Below are positions 39,237-46,453 of a stretch of DNA of 64,000 bases, piece by piece. Where the stretch lies: contig JAFEFN010000014.1 of assembly GCA_018240525.1 (NCBI GenBank), positions 1 through 64,000 of the forward strand. Direction: 5' to 3'. This DNA is from Pseudomonadota bacterium. Lineage in GTDB: Bacteria > Pseudomonadota > Gammaproteobacteria > Steroidobacterales > Steroidobacteraceae. The notes under the pieces were generated by a model. The model worked only from the letters and a program-made list of their open reading frames with translations. It had not been told where the DNA came from and did not search any database. A program made the translations under genes and the position numbers. Numbering within the stretch: the stretch's first letter is position 1; every line of letters starts with the position of its first letter.

Positions 39237-40319
39237 CTATTTCTCATCGTAGTCCAGCTCGAGCGTCGCGCTCTTGCAGTGCGCCTGGCAGGCGAGCACG
39301 TAACCCTGCGCGAGCTCCCAGTCCTCGAGCGCGTAGTTCTGCGCCATCTCCACCTCGCCTGCGACCACCTTGGTGCGGCAGGTCGAGCACACCCCGGCGC
39401 GGCAGGAGAAGGGCAGCTCGATGCCGGCACGCGCGGCGGCATCCAGCACCGTCTCGGTGCCCTGGTGCATGGTGAAGCTGCGGCGCCGCCCGTCCATGAG
39501 CACGCTGACCTCGGCGCTGCCCTCGCGCGCGGCGGCCCGCGGCGGCGGCGCCGCCGGCTCCGCCGGTGCCGCGGCCGTCTCGCCGGCAACCCGGAAGTGC
39601 TCGCCGTGGATGCGCTCGGCGCCCACGCCGAGCCCGCGCAGCGCCCCGCTCACCTGCTCGATCATGTCCCCGGGGCCGCAGACGAAGAACTCGCGCACCT
39701 CGGCGGCCCGGAACAGGCTGCGGGCGAACTCCTGCACGCGCGCCGCATCGATGCGGCCGTTGTACAGCGCCACCTCCTGCGGTTCGCGGCTCATCAGGAA
39801 ATGCAGCGCCAGCTGCCCGAGGTAGCGGTCCTTCAGCGCGAGCAGTTCCTCGGCGCACATGGTGCGCGCGCTGCCGGTGTTGCCGTAGAAGAGCAGCACC
39901 CGGCGCGCGCCCTGGGTGAGCAGGGAGCGCAGCACCGAGAGCACCGGGGTGATGCCGCAGCCGCTGGCGAAGGCCACGTAGGTCCCGCCGGCGGCCGCGG
40001 TGCGCGGCGTGAAGCTGCCGTTGGGCGGCAGCACCTCGATGCGGGCCCCGGCCGGGGTGGACTCGGCCAGGTGGCGGGACATGCGCCCGTGCGGGTGCAC
40101 GCGCGGGGCGATGCGCAGCGGCCACTCGCCCGGGGCGTTCAGGAGCGAGTAGGTGCGACGCACCTCCTCGCCGTCGATGCGCGTGCGCAGCACGACGTGC
40201 TGGCCGGGGCTGCCGCGGTACTCGGCCCGAAGGGCGGCGGGCACCTCGAGGGACAGCGTCACCACGTCCTCGCCGTCGGGCGTGACCTCGAGGACCGTGA
40301 GGGGGTGGAATTTCAGCAT
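39237..40319 (-). CDS. paaE: Phenylacetyl-CoA epoxidase reductase subunit
   Basis: A 360-residue flavo-iron-sulfur reductase. FAD-binding RRTYSLLNAP lies near residues 53-62, NAD(P)-binding FASGCGITPVLSVLRSLL near 120, and a C-terminal plant-type [2Fe-2S] ferredoxin domain has SCRAGVCSTCRTKVVAGEV and a last cysteine in VLACQAH. It passes electrons from NADPH to the PaaA di-iron centre. A flexible Ala/Pro-rich linker joins the two halves. The ATG overlaps the paaD stop by 1 base (TGATG). Confidence 0.95.
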   Translation of the reverse strand: MLKFHPLTVLEVTPDGEDVVTLSLEVPAALRAEYRGSPGQHVVLRTRIDGEEVRRTYSLLNAPGEWPLRIAPRVHPHGRMSRHLAESTPAGARIEVLPPNGSFTPRTAAAGGTYVAFASGCGITPVLSVLRSLLTQGARRVLLFYGNTGSARTMCAEELLALKDRYLGQLALHFLMSREPQEVALYNGRIDAARVQEFARSLFRAAEVREFFVCGPGDMIEQVSGALRGLGVGAERIHGEHFRVAGETAAAPAEPAAPPPRAAAREGSAEVSVLMDGRRRSFTMHQGTETVLDAAARAGIELPFSCRAGVCSTCRTKVVAGEVEMAQNYALEDWELAQGYVLACQAHCKSATLELDYDEK

Positions 40320-40828
40320 CAGATGCACTTGAAGTAGTCGAAGGGCTCGCGGCAGGCGTTGCAGCGGTAGTGCGCCTTGCACGGCGTCGACCCGAACTCG
40401 CTCAGCCGCTCGCTGTCGCGGCTGCCGCAGCGCGGGCAGGCGGGCAGCGGCGCCGGCCGCAGCTGGCGCGGGCTCGTCACCGCGGCCTCGGGCGGGGCGA
40501 TGCCGAACTCGCGCAGGCGGCCCCGCCCGCGCGCGCTCAGCCACGCGCTGCTCCAGGCCGGGGACAGCACTTCCTCGATGCGCACGGCGCCGAAGCCGTG
40601 GGCATCGAGCGCATCGCGCACGGCCGCGCGGATCGCCTCCGTCGCCGGGCAGCCCGAATAGGTGGGCGTGAGCCCGACCACGAGCGCGCCTGAGGCATCG
40701 GCACGCACGTGGCGCACGATGCCGAGGTCGGTGATGCTCAGCACCGGGATCTCAGGATCGGGCACCTCCGCGAGCAGCGCCCAGATGCGCTGCGCGGCCA
40801 GGTCCTGCGTCTCCGGGAGCGCACCCAT
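40319..40828 (-). CDS. paaD: Phenylacetyl-CoA epoxidase assembly protein PaaD
   Basis: A 169-residue MIP18/SufT-like protein. The DUF59 part is VPDPEIPVLSITDLGIVRHV, then TPTYSGCPATEAI with a conserved cysteine. The C-terminal zinc-ribbon-like part has CPRCGS, then YRCNACREPFDYFKC. PaaD is needed for a working epoxidase, probably in Fe-S or di-iron maturation. Placed between paaC and paaE in the standard order. Confidence 0.93.
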   Translation of the reverse strand: MGALPETQDLAAQRIWALLAEVPDPEIPVLSITDLGIVRHVRADASGALVVGLTPTYSGCPATEAIRAAVRDALDAHGFGAVRIEEVLSPAWSSAWLSARGRGRLREFGIAPPEAAVTSPRQLRPAPLPACPRCGSRDSERLSEFGSTPCKAHYRCNACREPFDYFKCI

Positions 40829-40833
40829 CGCGC

Positions 40834-41607
40834 CTACCAGCGCGCGCCCGGGTAGGCGCGCGGCAGGTGCTGCATCTCGGCGAGCAGGTGGGACAGCTCC
40901 TCGGTGTGCACGCCCTGCTTGCCCTGCCAGCGATAGCTGGGGTCCGCCGGGCGCGCCAGCCCCGCGGCGCGCAGGTCCGCGTCGATCGCTTCGCTCCAGG
41001 CCGGGCGCAGGCCGGCGAGCTCGGGCGCGATGCCGGCCGCGTGCATCTGCGCATCGATCGCATCGGGGGCGAAGAGCTCCCCGGTGAAGCGCCACAGCTC
41101 CTCCAGAGCCTGCTGCGTGCGCCGCCGGCTCTCCTCGGTGCCGTCCCCGAGACGCACCAGCCAGCCGCTGCTGAAGCGGTAGTGGTAGCGCGTCTCCTTC
41201 AGCGCCTTCTCGGCGATCGCCGCGAGCCGCGCGTCGGCGGAGCCGGCGAGGGCCTGGTAGAGCTGCAGCTGCCAGCTGTCCACCAGCCACTGCCGCACGA
41301 TCGTGCAGGCAAAGTCCCCGTTCGGCTGCTCGACCAGGGTGAGGTTGGCGTACTCGGGCGCCTCGCGCAGGAACGCGAGCGCATCCTCGTCGCGGCCGCG
41401 GCCCTCGAGCTCGCCGGCGTAGGTGAGCAGCAGCCGCGCCTGGCCGATGAAGTCCAGCGCGAGGTTGGCCAGGCCCAGGTCCTCCTCGAGCGCGGGCCCA
41501 TGGCCGATCCACTCCCCCAGGCGCTGGCCGAGGATCAGGCTGGTGTCCCCGAGCCGCAGCACGTAGCGCACGTGCGCGGCGGTGTGGGCGGCGGCTGGCT
41601 CCGTCAC
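40834..41607 (-). CDS. paaC: Phenylacetyl-CoA epoxidase structural subunit
   Basis: A 257-residue ferritin-like helical protein without the full di-iron ligand set of PaaA. Family marks are YVLRLGDTSLILGQRLGEWI, NLALDFIGQARLLL, QWLVDSWQLQLYQAL and KETRYHYRFSSGWLVRLGDG. PaaC forms the stable PaaAC core of the epoxidase. GTG at 41607 overlaps the paaB stop (GTGA). The C-terminus ends five bases before paaD. Confidence 0.95.
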   Translation of the reverse strand: MTEPAAAHTAAHVRYVLRLGDTSLILGQRLGEWIGHGPALEEDLGLANLALDFIGQARLLLTYAGELEGRGRDEDALAFLREAPEYANLTLVEQPNGDFACTIVRQWLVDSWQLQLYQALAGSADARLAAIAEKALKETRYHYRFSSGWLVRLGDGTEESRRRTQQALEELWRFTGELFAPDAIDAQMHAAGIAPELAGLRPAWSEAIDADLRAAGLARPADPSYRWQGKQGVHTEELSHLLAEMQHLPRAYPGARW

Positions 41608-41888
41608 AGGTTCTTCACCTCGTCCGGGATCGCGTAGAAGGTCGGGTGCCGGTAGACCTTGTCGCGCGCCGGCTCGAACAGCGCCTCCGCCTCCTGCGGG
41701 TCCGAGGCGATGATCTGCGCGGAGGGCACGACCCACAGGCTCACCCCCTCCTGGCGGCGGGTGTAGACATCGCGGGCGTGCTCGATCGCCATGCGCGCAT
41801 CGGCCGCGTGCAGGCTGCCGACGTGCTTGTGCTCCAGTCCCGAGCGGGCGCGCACGAACACCTCGTACAGGGGCCAGTCCTCGCTCAT
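41604..41888 (-). CDS. paaB: Phenylacetyl-CoA epoxidase subunit PaaB
   Basis: A 94-residue protein, the usual PaaB length. WPLYEVFVRARSGLEHKHVG, LHAADARMAIEHARDVYTRR and WVVPSAQIIAS are family features. PaaB bridges PaaAC dimers into the active assembly. An AGGAG ribosome-binding site precedes the ATG at 41888, and paaA ends 17 bases upstream. Confidence 0.95.
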   Translation of the reverse strand: MSEDWPLYEVFVRARSGLEHKHVGSLHAADARMAIEHARDVYTRRQEGVSLWVVPSAQIIASDPQEAEALFEPARDKVYRHPTFYAIPDEVKNL

Positions 41889-41905
41889 GGTTCGCTCCTC
41901 CTGTG

Positions 41906-42901
41906 TCAGGCCGCGGCCGCCGCGGCGGCGCGCTCCTTGAGTTTGCGGGCGTGGGCGGCGGCGGCCTCGCGCACCCAGGCGCCGTTCTCGTGCGCCGCGC
42001 GCCGTGCCGCCAGGCGCTCGCGGTTGCAGGGGCCGTTGCCCCTGAGGACCGCGTGGAACTCGCTCCAGTCGATCGCGCCGATACGATAGTGGCCGGAGGC
42101 CTCGTCGAGGTGCAGCTGCGCATCCGGGATGGCCAGGCCAAGGAAGTGCGCCTGCGGGACGGTGACGTCGATGAACTTCTGGCGCAGCTCGTCGTTGCTG
42201 AAGCGCTTGATCTTCCAGCGCATCGACTGCGCGGTGTGCGGGGAGTCCGCATCGCTGGGCCCGAACATCATGATCGAGGGCCACCACCAGCGGTTCAGCG
42301 CATCCTGCGCCATCTCGCGCTGCGCCTGCGTGCCGCGCGCGAGCGTCATCATGATCTCGAAGCCCTGGCGCTGGTGGAAGCTCTCTTCCTTGCAGATGCG
42401 CACCATGGCGCGGGCGTACGGGCCGTAGCTGCAGCGGCACAGGGGGATCTGGTTCATGATGGCCGCGCCGTCGACCAGCCAGCCGATGGCGCCCACGTCC
42501 GCCCAGGTGAGCGTCGGGTAGTTGAAGATGCTCGAGTACTTGGCGGCCCCGGAGAGCAGCTGCCCGACCATCTCCTCGCGGCCGATGCCGAGGGTCTCCG
42601 CCGCGCTGTACAGGTACATGCCATGGCCGCCCTCGTCCTGCACCTTGGCCATCAGCACCGCCTTGCGCCGCAGGCTCGGGGCGCGCGTGATCCAGTTGCC
42701 CTCGGGCAGCATGCCGACGATCTCGGAGTGCGCGTGCTGGGAGATCTGCCGGATCAGGGTCTGGCGATAGGCCTCCGGCATCCAGTCCTTCGGCTCGATC
42801 TTCTCCTCCGCATCCACCCGTGCCTGGAAGCGTTCGGCGGCCGCGCCGCCGGCGGGCGCCTCCGGCTCCCTGCCCTGTGCATCGAGTCCCTGCGTGTACA
42901 T
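41906..42901 (-). CDS. paaA: Phenylacetyl-CoA epoxidase catalytic subunit
   Basis: A 331-residue di-iron monooxygenase subunit that epoxidises the ring of phenylacetyl-CoA. Ferritin-like ligand motifs are seen: [31 protein letters not shown] with E-x2-H, and [15 protein letters not shown] with E-x2-H. ATG at 42901 (MYTQGL) is preferred: it follows a GGGGGC stretch, whereas the GTG at 42928 lies inside the proposed operator. First gene of paaABCDE-paaG-paaI-paaZ, divergent from paaX. Confidence 0.96.
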   Translation of the reverse strand: MYTQGLDAQGREPEAPAGGAAAERFQARVDAEEKIEPKDWMPEAYRQTLIRQISQHAHSEIVGMLPEGNWITRAPSLRRKAVLMAKVQDEGGHGMYLYSAAETLGIGREEMVGQLLSGAAKYSSIFNYPTLTWADVGAIGWLVDGAAIMNQIPLCRCSYGPYARAMVRICKEESFHQRQGFEIMMTLARGTQAQREMAQDALNRWWWPSIMMFGPSDADSPHTAQSMRWKIKRFSNDELRQKFIDVTVPQAHFLGLAIPDAQLHLDEASGHYRIGAIDWSEFHAVLRGNGPCNRERLAARRAAHENGAWVREAAAAHARKLKERAAAAAAA

Positions 42902-42921
42902 GCTGCCCGCCCCCGCTGGAT

Positions 42922-42950
42922 ATGACACAAGACTAGCACATGATCTTGAA
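42922..42950 (-). promoter_or_regulatory. Candidate paaA promoter
   Basis: On the minus strand TTCAAG (42945-42950) and TGTCAT (42922-42927) are 17 bases apart, fitting -35 and -10 boxes. The -10 overlaps one arm of the inverted repeat described next, so a bound repressor would block it. Confidence 0.4.
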
Positions 42951-42961
42951 TTTCTGTGTCA
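42923..42961. promoter_or_regulatory. Inverted repeat TGACACA-N25-TGTGTCA, likely PaaX operator
   Basis: Perfect 7-base arms TGACACA (42923-42929) and TGTGTCA (42955-42961) are separated by 25 bases in the gap between divergent paaA and paaX. PaaX operators known from E. coli are also inverted repeats with a long spacer, though of different sequence. It overlaps the candidate paaA promoter and ends 10 bases before the paaX ATG, so it could control both. Phenylacetyl-CoA is the usual inducer. Confidence 0.6.
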
Positions 42962-42971
42962 GAATTTGCGG

Positions 42972-43889
42972 ATGACGCCCGCGCCCGCAACGCCGCCTGC
43001 GCCGGTGGCGGCCCTGCTGCGCCACTTCCTCGCGCAACGGCCGCTGCGCGCCGGCTCGCTCCTCATCACCCTCTTCGGGGACTGCATCGCCCCGCGCGGC
43101 GGCGCGGTCACCCTGGGGAGCCTGATCCGGCTCGCCCGGCCCTTCGGGGTCACCGAGCGGCTGGTGCGCACCTCGGTGGCGCGCCTGGCGCGCGAGGACT
43201 GGCTCACCGCCCGGCGCGAGGGCCGCCGGGCGGAGTACCGGCTGAGCGCGGGGGGCGCCGCGCGCTTCGAGGAGGCGACGGCCCGGATCTATGGCCCGGT
43301 GCCGGGCAGCTGGGACGGGCGCTGGACGCTGCTGCTGTTCCCGCACGCGGTCCCCGGGGCGCGGCTGCGCGCGGCGCTGCACTGGGGGGGCTTCGGGCCG
43401 CTGCAGCGCGGGCTGTTCGCGCATCCGTCCATGAACGCCGACCAGGCGCGCCGCTTCCTCGACCGTCTCGATCCGGCACCGGGCGCCGTCCTCGTCCTCA
43501 CCGCCACGGCCGCCACCCCCGTGGCCGGGCAGCTGCTCGCGCACGGCTGGAACCTCCGCGAACTCGGCGCCGCCTATGGCCGCTTCGTGAAGCGCTTCGC
43601 CGCGGTGGAGGCGGTGGTGGCCGACGGCCTGCCCGCGGAGGCCGCCTTCATCGTGCGCACCCTGCTGATCCACGAGTACCGCAAGGTCCACCTGCAGGAT
43701 CCGCTGCTGCCGCCGGCGCTCCTGCCGGCCGGCTGGATCGGCACGCAGGCGTACGAGCTGTGCGCGCGGCTGTACGGCCGCCTCTTCCGCCTCGCCGAGG
43801 CCCACCTGGATGCGGTCGCGCACCGGCTCGACCGGCCGCTGCCGCCGGCGAGCGCGGCGGCCCGTGGCCGCTTCGGCGCGCGACCCTAG
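42972..43889 (+). CDS. paaX: PaaX, phenylacetyl-CoA-responsive repressor
   Basis: A 305-residue regulator. The N-terminal winged helix is LLITLFGDCIAPRGGAVTLG, then RLARPFGVTERLVRTSVARL. The middle domain has WDGRWTLLLFP, and the C-terminal region has FIVRTLLIHEYRKVHLQDPL, then LLPAGWIGTQAYELC. PaaX represses paa genes until phenylacetyl-CoA accumulates. It is divergent from the paa operon and shares CTAG stops with convergent paaK (43886-43889). Confidence 0.95.
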   Translation: MTPAPATPPAPVAALLRHFLAQRPLRAGSLLITLFGDCIAPRGGAVTLGSLIRLARPFGVTERLVRTSVARLAREDWLTARREGRRAEYRLSAGGAARFEEATARIYGPVPGSWDGRWTLLLFPHAVPGARLRAALHWGGFGPLQRGLFAHPSMNADQARRFLDRLDPAPGAVLVLTATAATPVAGQLLAHGWNLRELGAAYGRFVKRFAAVEAVVADGLPAEAAFIVRTLLIHEYRKVHLQDPLLPPALLPAGWIGTQAYELCARLYGRLFRLAEAHLDAVAHRLDRPLPPASAAARGRFGARP

Positions 43890-45211
43890 CGCGCGCGGCG
43901 GTGGTCGATGACGCGCTGCGCCTTGCCGGCCGAGCGCTCGAGCGCGCCGGGCTCGCGCACCGACACCCGCGCCGAGACGCCGATGCGCTCCTTGATGCTC
44001 AGTTCCAGCGTGCGCCGCAGCTGCTCGCGGGGCGGTGTGCCCGGATCGGTGCCCGGCACGCATTCCACGTGCACGGCCAGCTCATCCAGGTGCCCCTCGC
44101 GCGAGACCTCCAGCTGGTAATGCGGTGACAGCCCGGCAATCTCCAGCAGCACCGCCTCGATCTGCGTGGGGAAGACGTTGACGCCGCGGATGATGAGCAT
44201 GTCGTCCGAGCGCCCGGTGATGCGGGCCATGCGGCGCATCGGCCGTGCACCCGGGGGCAGCAGCCGCGTGAGGTCGCGCGTGCGGTAGCGCACCAGCGGC
44301 AGCGCCTCCTTGGTGAGCGTGGTGAACACCAGCTCCCCCTGCGCCCCATCCGGCAGGACCGCGCCGCTCACCGGGTCGATGATCTCGGGGTAGAAGTGGT
44401 CCTCCCACACCGTCAGCCCGCCCCGAGCCTGCGCGCACTCGCTCGCCACCCCCGGGCCCATCACCTCGGAGAGCCCGTAGATGTCGAGCGCCTCGATCCC
44501 CAGGCGCCGCTCGATGTCCGCGCGCAGCCCCTCCGTCCAGGGCTCGGCGCCGAAGATGCCGATGCGCAGCGAGCTGGCGGCCGGGTCCAGCCCCTGCCGC
44601 TCGAACTCATCGGCGATGGCGAGCATGTACGAGGGCGTCACCATGATGATGTCGGGCTTGAGGTCGCAGATCAGCTGCACCTGCTTCTGGGTCTGTCCGC
44701 CGGACATGGGCACGACCGTGCAGCCGAGCCGCTCGGCGCCGTAGTGAGCGCCCAGGCCGCCGGTGAAGAGCCCGTAGCCGTAGGCGACGTGCACGATGTC
44801 CCCCGGCCTGCCGCCGGCGGCGCGGATCGAGCGCGCCACCAGGCCCGCCCAGGTGTCGATGTCCGCCTGCGTGTAGCCGACGACGGTCGGTCGCCCGGTG
44901 GTCCCGCTCGAGGCATGCAGCCGTGCGAGCCGCTCGCGCGGGACGGCGAACATGCCGAAGGGATAGTGCGCGCGCAGGTCGTCCTTGAGCGTGAACGGGA
45001 AGTGGCGCAGGTCGGCGAGCGCTGCGAGGTCCTGGGGCACCACGCCCGCCGCCTCGCACTTGGCGCGATAGCTGGCAACGTTCGCATAGGCATGCGCCAC
45101 GCTCCAGCGCAGCCGCTCGAGCTGCAGCGCGCGCAGCTCCTCGGCGCTCGCGCGCTCGATCGGCTCGAGCGGGCTGTCCGGGCGCCCTCCCCCGTGCCCG
45201 TGCCGCCTCAT
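43886..45211 (-). CDS. paaK: Phenylacetate-CoA ligase
   Basis: A 441-residue AMP-forming ligase that activates phenylacetate to phenylacetyl-CoA. The P-loop is RLHASSGTTGRPTVVGYT; other motifs are YGLFTGGLGAHYGAE, DIYGLSEVMGPGVASEC and RITGRSDDMLIIRGVNVFP. The ATG at 45211 overlaps the stop of the E2 acyltransferase gene (ATGA), so paaK belongs to the E1-E2-paaK operon and not to the paaA-Z operon across paaX. An upstream in-frame start (45223) is less likely. Confidence 0.95.
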   Translation of the reverse strand: MRRHGHGGGRPDSPLEPIERASAEELRALQLERLRWSVAHAYANVASYRAKCEAAGVVPQDLAALADLRHFPFTLKDDLRAHYPFGMFAVPRERLARLHASSGTTGRPTVVGYTQADIDTWAGLVARSIRAAGGRPGDIVHVAYGYGLFTGGLGAHYGAERLGCTVVPMSGGQTQKQVQLICDLKPDIIMVTPSYMLAIADEFERQGLDPAASSLRIGIFGAEPWTEGLRADIERRLGIEALDIYGLSEVMGPGVASECAQARGGLTVWEDHFYPEIIDPVSGAVLPDGAQGELVFTTLTKEALPLVRYRTRDLTRLLPPGARPMRRMARITGRSDDMLIIRGVNVFPTQIEAVLLEIAGLSPHYQLEVSREGHLDELAVHVECVPGTDPGTPPREQLRRTLELSIKERIGVSARVSVREPGALERSAGKAQRVIDHRRAR

Positions 45212-46446
45212 GCGGCCGGCCACTGCGCGAGCGCGGCGACGAAGGCGCTCAGGAAGCGGTTGCCTTCCTGGCCGTCCATCACGCGGTGATCGAGGGTGAG
45301 CGAGACGTAGCAGCGGGGCCGGATGAGGATCTGCGCCGCGCTGCCCTCGCCGGACACCACGGCACGCTGCTCGAGCTTGCCGATGCCCAGGATGGCCGAC
45401 TGCGGCTGGTTGATGACGATCGGCGCGGCGATGAGGCTGCCGCTGACGCCGTGGTTGGAAATGGTGAAGGTGCCGCCGCGCACCTCGGCGGGGGACAGCT
45501 TGCCGGCCCGGGCGCGGGTGACCAGCTCATCCAGGCCGCGCGCGGTCTGCAGAAGGTCGCGGCTGTCGGCATCGCGCAGCACCGGCACCACCAGGCCCAC
45601 CCCCGGCACCGCGGTGGCGATGCCGAGGTGGACTGCCTCATAGACCTCGAGCGCGCTGTCGGTCCAGCGGCTGTTGGCCTCCGGCACCGCGCGGATCGCC
45701 TCCACCGCGGCGCGCACGAAATAGGCCGTGAGGGTCAGCGGCACGCCGGCGCGCGCGAACTCCTCGCGCCGGCGCGCCCGGTCGGCGAGCACCGCGCCGA
45801 GGTCCGCCTCGAAGACCGTGGTGACGTGGGGCGCGGTGTGCAGCAGGCTCGCCACCATGTGCTCGGCGATGCGCTTGCGCACCGCCGAATGCGGCACCAG
45901 GTGGCTGCGCGCCGCTGCGGCCGCGGCCGCGGGCGCCGGTGCCGGCGCGGGCGCCGCCGGGCGGGCGGGCGCGGGGGTGCCGGCATTCCCGGCGGCGCGC
46001 AGCACGTCCTCGACCATGATGCGACCGTCGGGTCCGGAGCCGGTGAGGCCCGCCGCCTCCAGGCCATGCTCGGCGAGCAGCCGCCGCACCGCCGGGCTGA
46101 GCCCGCCGCCGCGCCCCCCGGCGCGCGCAGGCCCGCTGGCGGCCGCGGCCACGGCGGTGGCGGCGGGCTGAGCCGCGGTCACCGCCAGCGGGGCCGCGGC
46201 GGCGCCGGCGGCCTCGATCCGGCCGAGCAGCTCGCCGGGGGCGATCTCCTCCTGCTCCTGCTTCAGGATCTGCGCGAGCGTGCCGGCGCCGGGGGAGGCG
46301 ACCTCGACGGTGACCTTGTCGGTCTCGATCTCGATCAGCGGCTCGTTCTCGGCGACCGCATCGCCGACCTGCTTCAGCCAGCGCAGGACCTGGGACCGGG
46401 TGCCCTCGGTCTGCTCGGCGGGGGCGCACACGTCAAGACGGCTCAT
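45208..46446 (-). CDS. 2-oxoacid dehydrogenase E2 (dihydrolipoyl acyltransferase)
   Basis: A 412-residue E2. The lipoyl domain (1-80) has lysine K44 in ETDKVTVEV. An Ala/Pro linker follows, then an E3/E1-binding domain SPAVRRLLAEHGL near 125, a second Ala/Pro linker, and the catalytic domain from about 190 to the end with the active-site His in DHRVMDG. Branched-chain type is suggested by the paired E1 below; the acyl group is not certain. It lies 7 bases after E1 and overlaps paaK. No E3 gene is in this window. Confidence 0.92.
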   Translation of the reverse strand: MSRLDVCAPAEQTEGTRSQVLRWLKQVGDAVAENEPLIEIETDKVTVEVASPGAGTLAQILKQEQEEIAPGELLGRIEAAGAAAAPLAVTAAQPAATAVAAAASGPARAGGRGGGLSPAVRRLLAEHGLEAAGLTGSGPDGRIMVEDVLRAAGNAGTPAPARPAAPAPAPAPAAAAAAARSHLVPHSAVRKRIAEHMVASLLHTAPHVTTVFEADLGAVLADRARRREEFARAGVPLTLTAYFVRAAVEAIRAVPEANSRWTDSALEVYEAVHLGIATAVPGVGLVVPVLRDADSRDLLQTARGLDELVTRARAGKLSPAEVRGGTFTISNHGVSGSLIAAPIVINQPQSAILGIGKLEQRAVVSGEGSAAQILIRPRCYVSLTLDHRVMDGQEGNRFLSAFVAALAQWPAA

Positions 46447-46453
46447 GGAGTGC

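Noticed and set aside
42902..42928. An N-terminal extension of paaA from GTG 42928
   Set aside because: That codon lies inside the inverted-repeat arm and lacks a ribosome-binding site; the ATG at 42901 has one and fits the family start.
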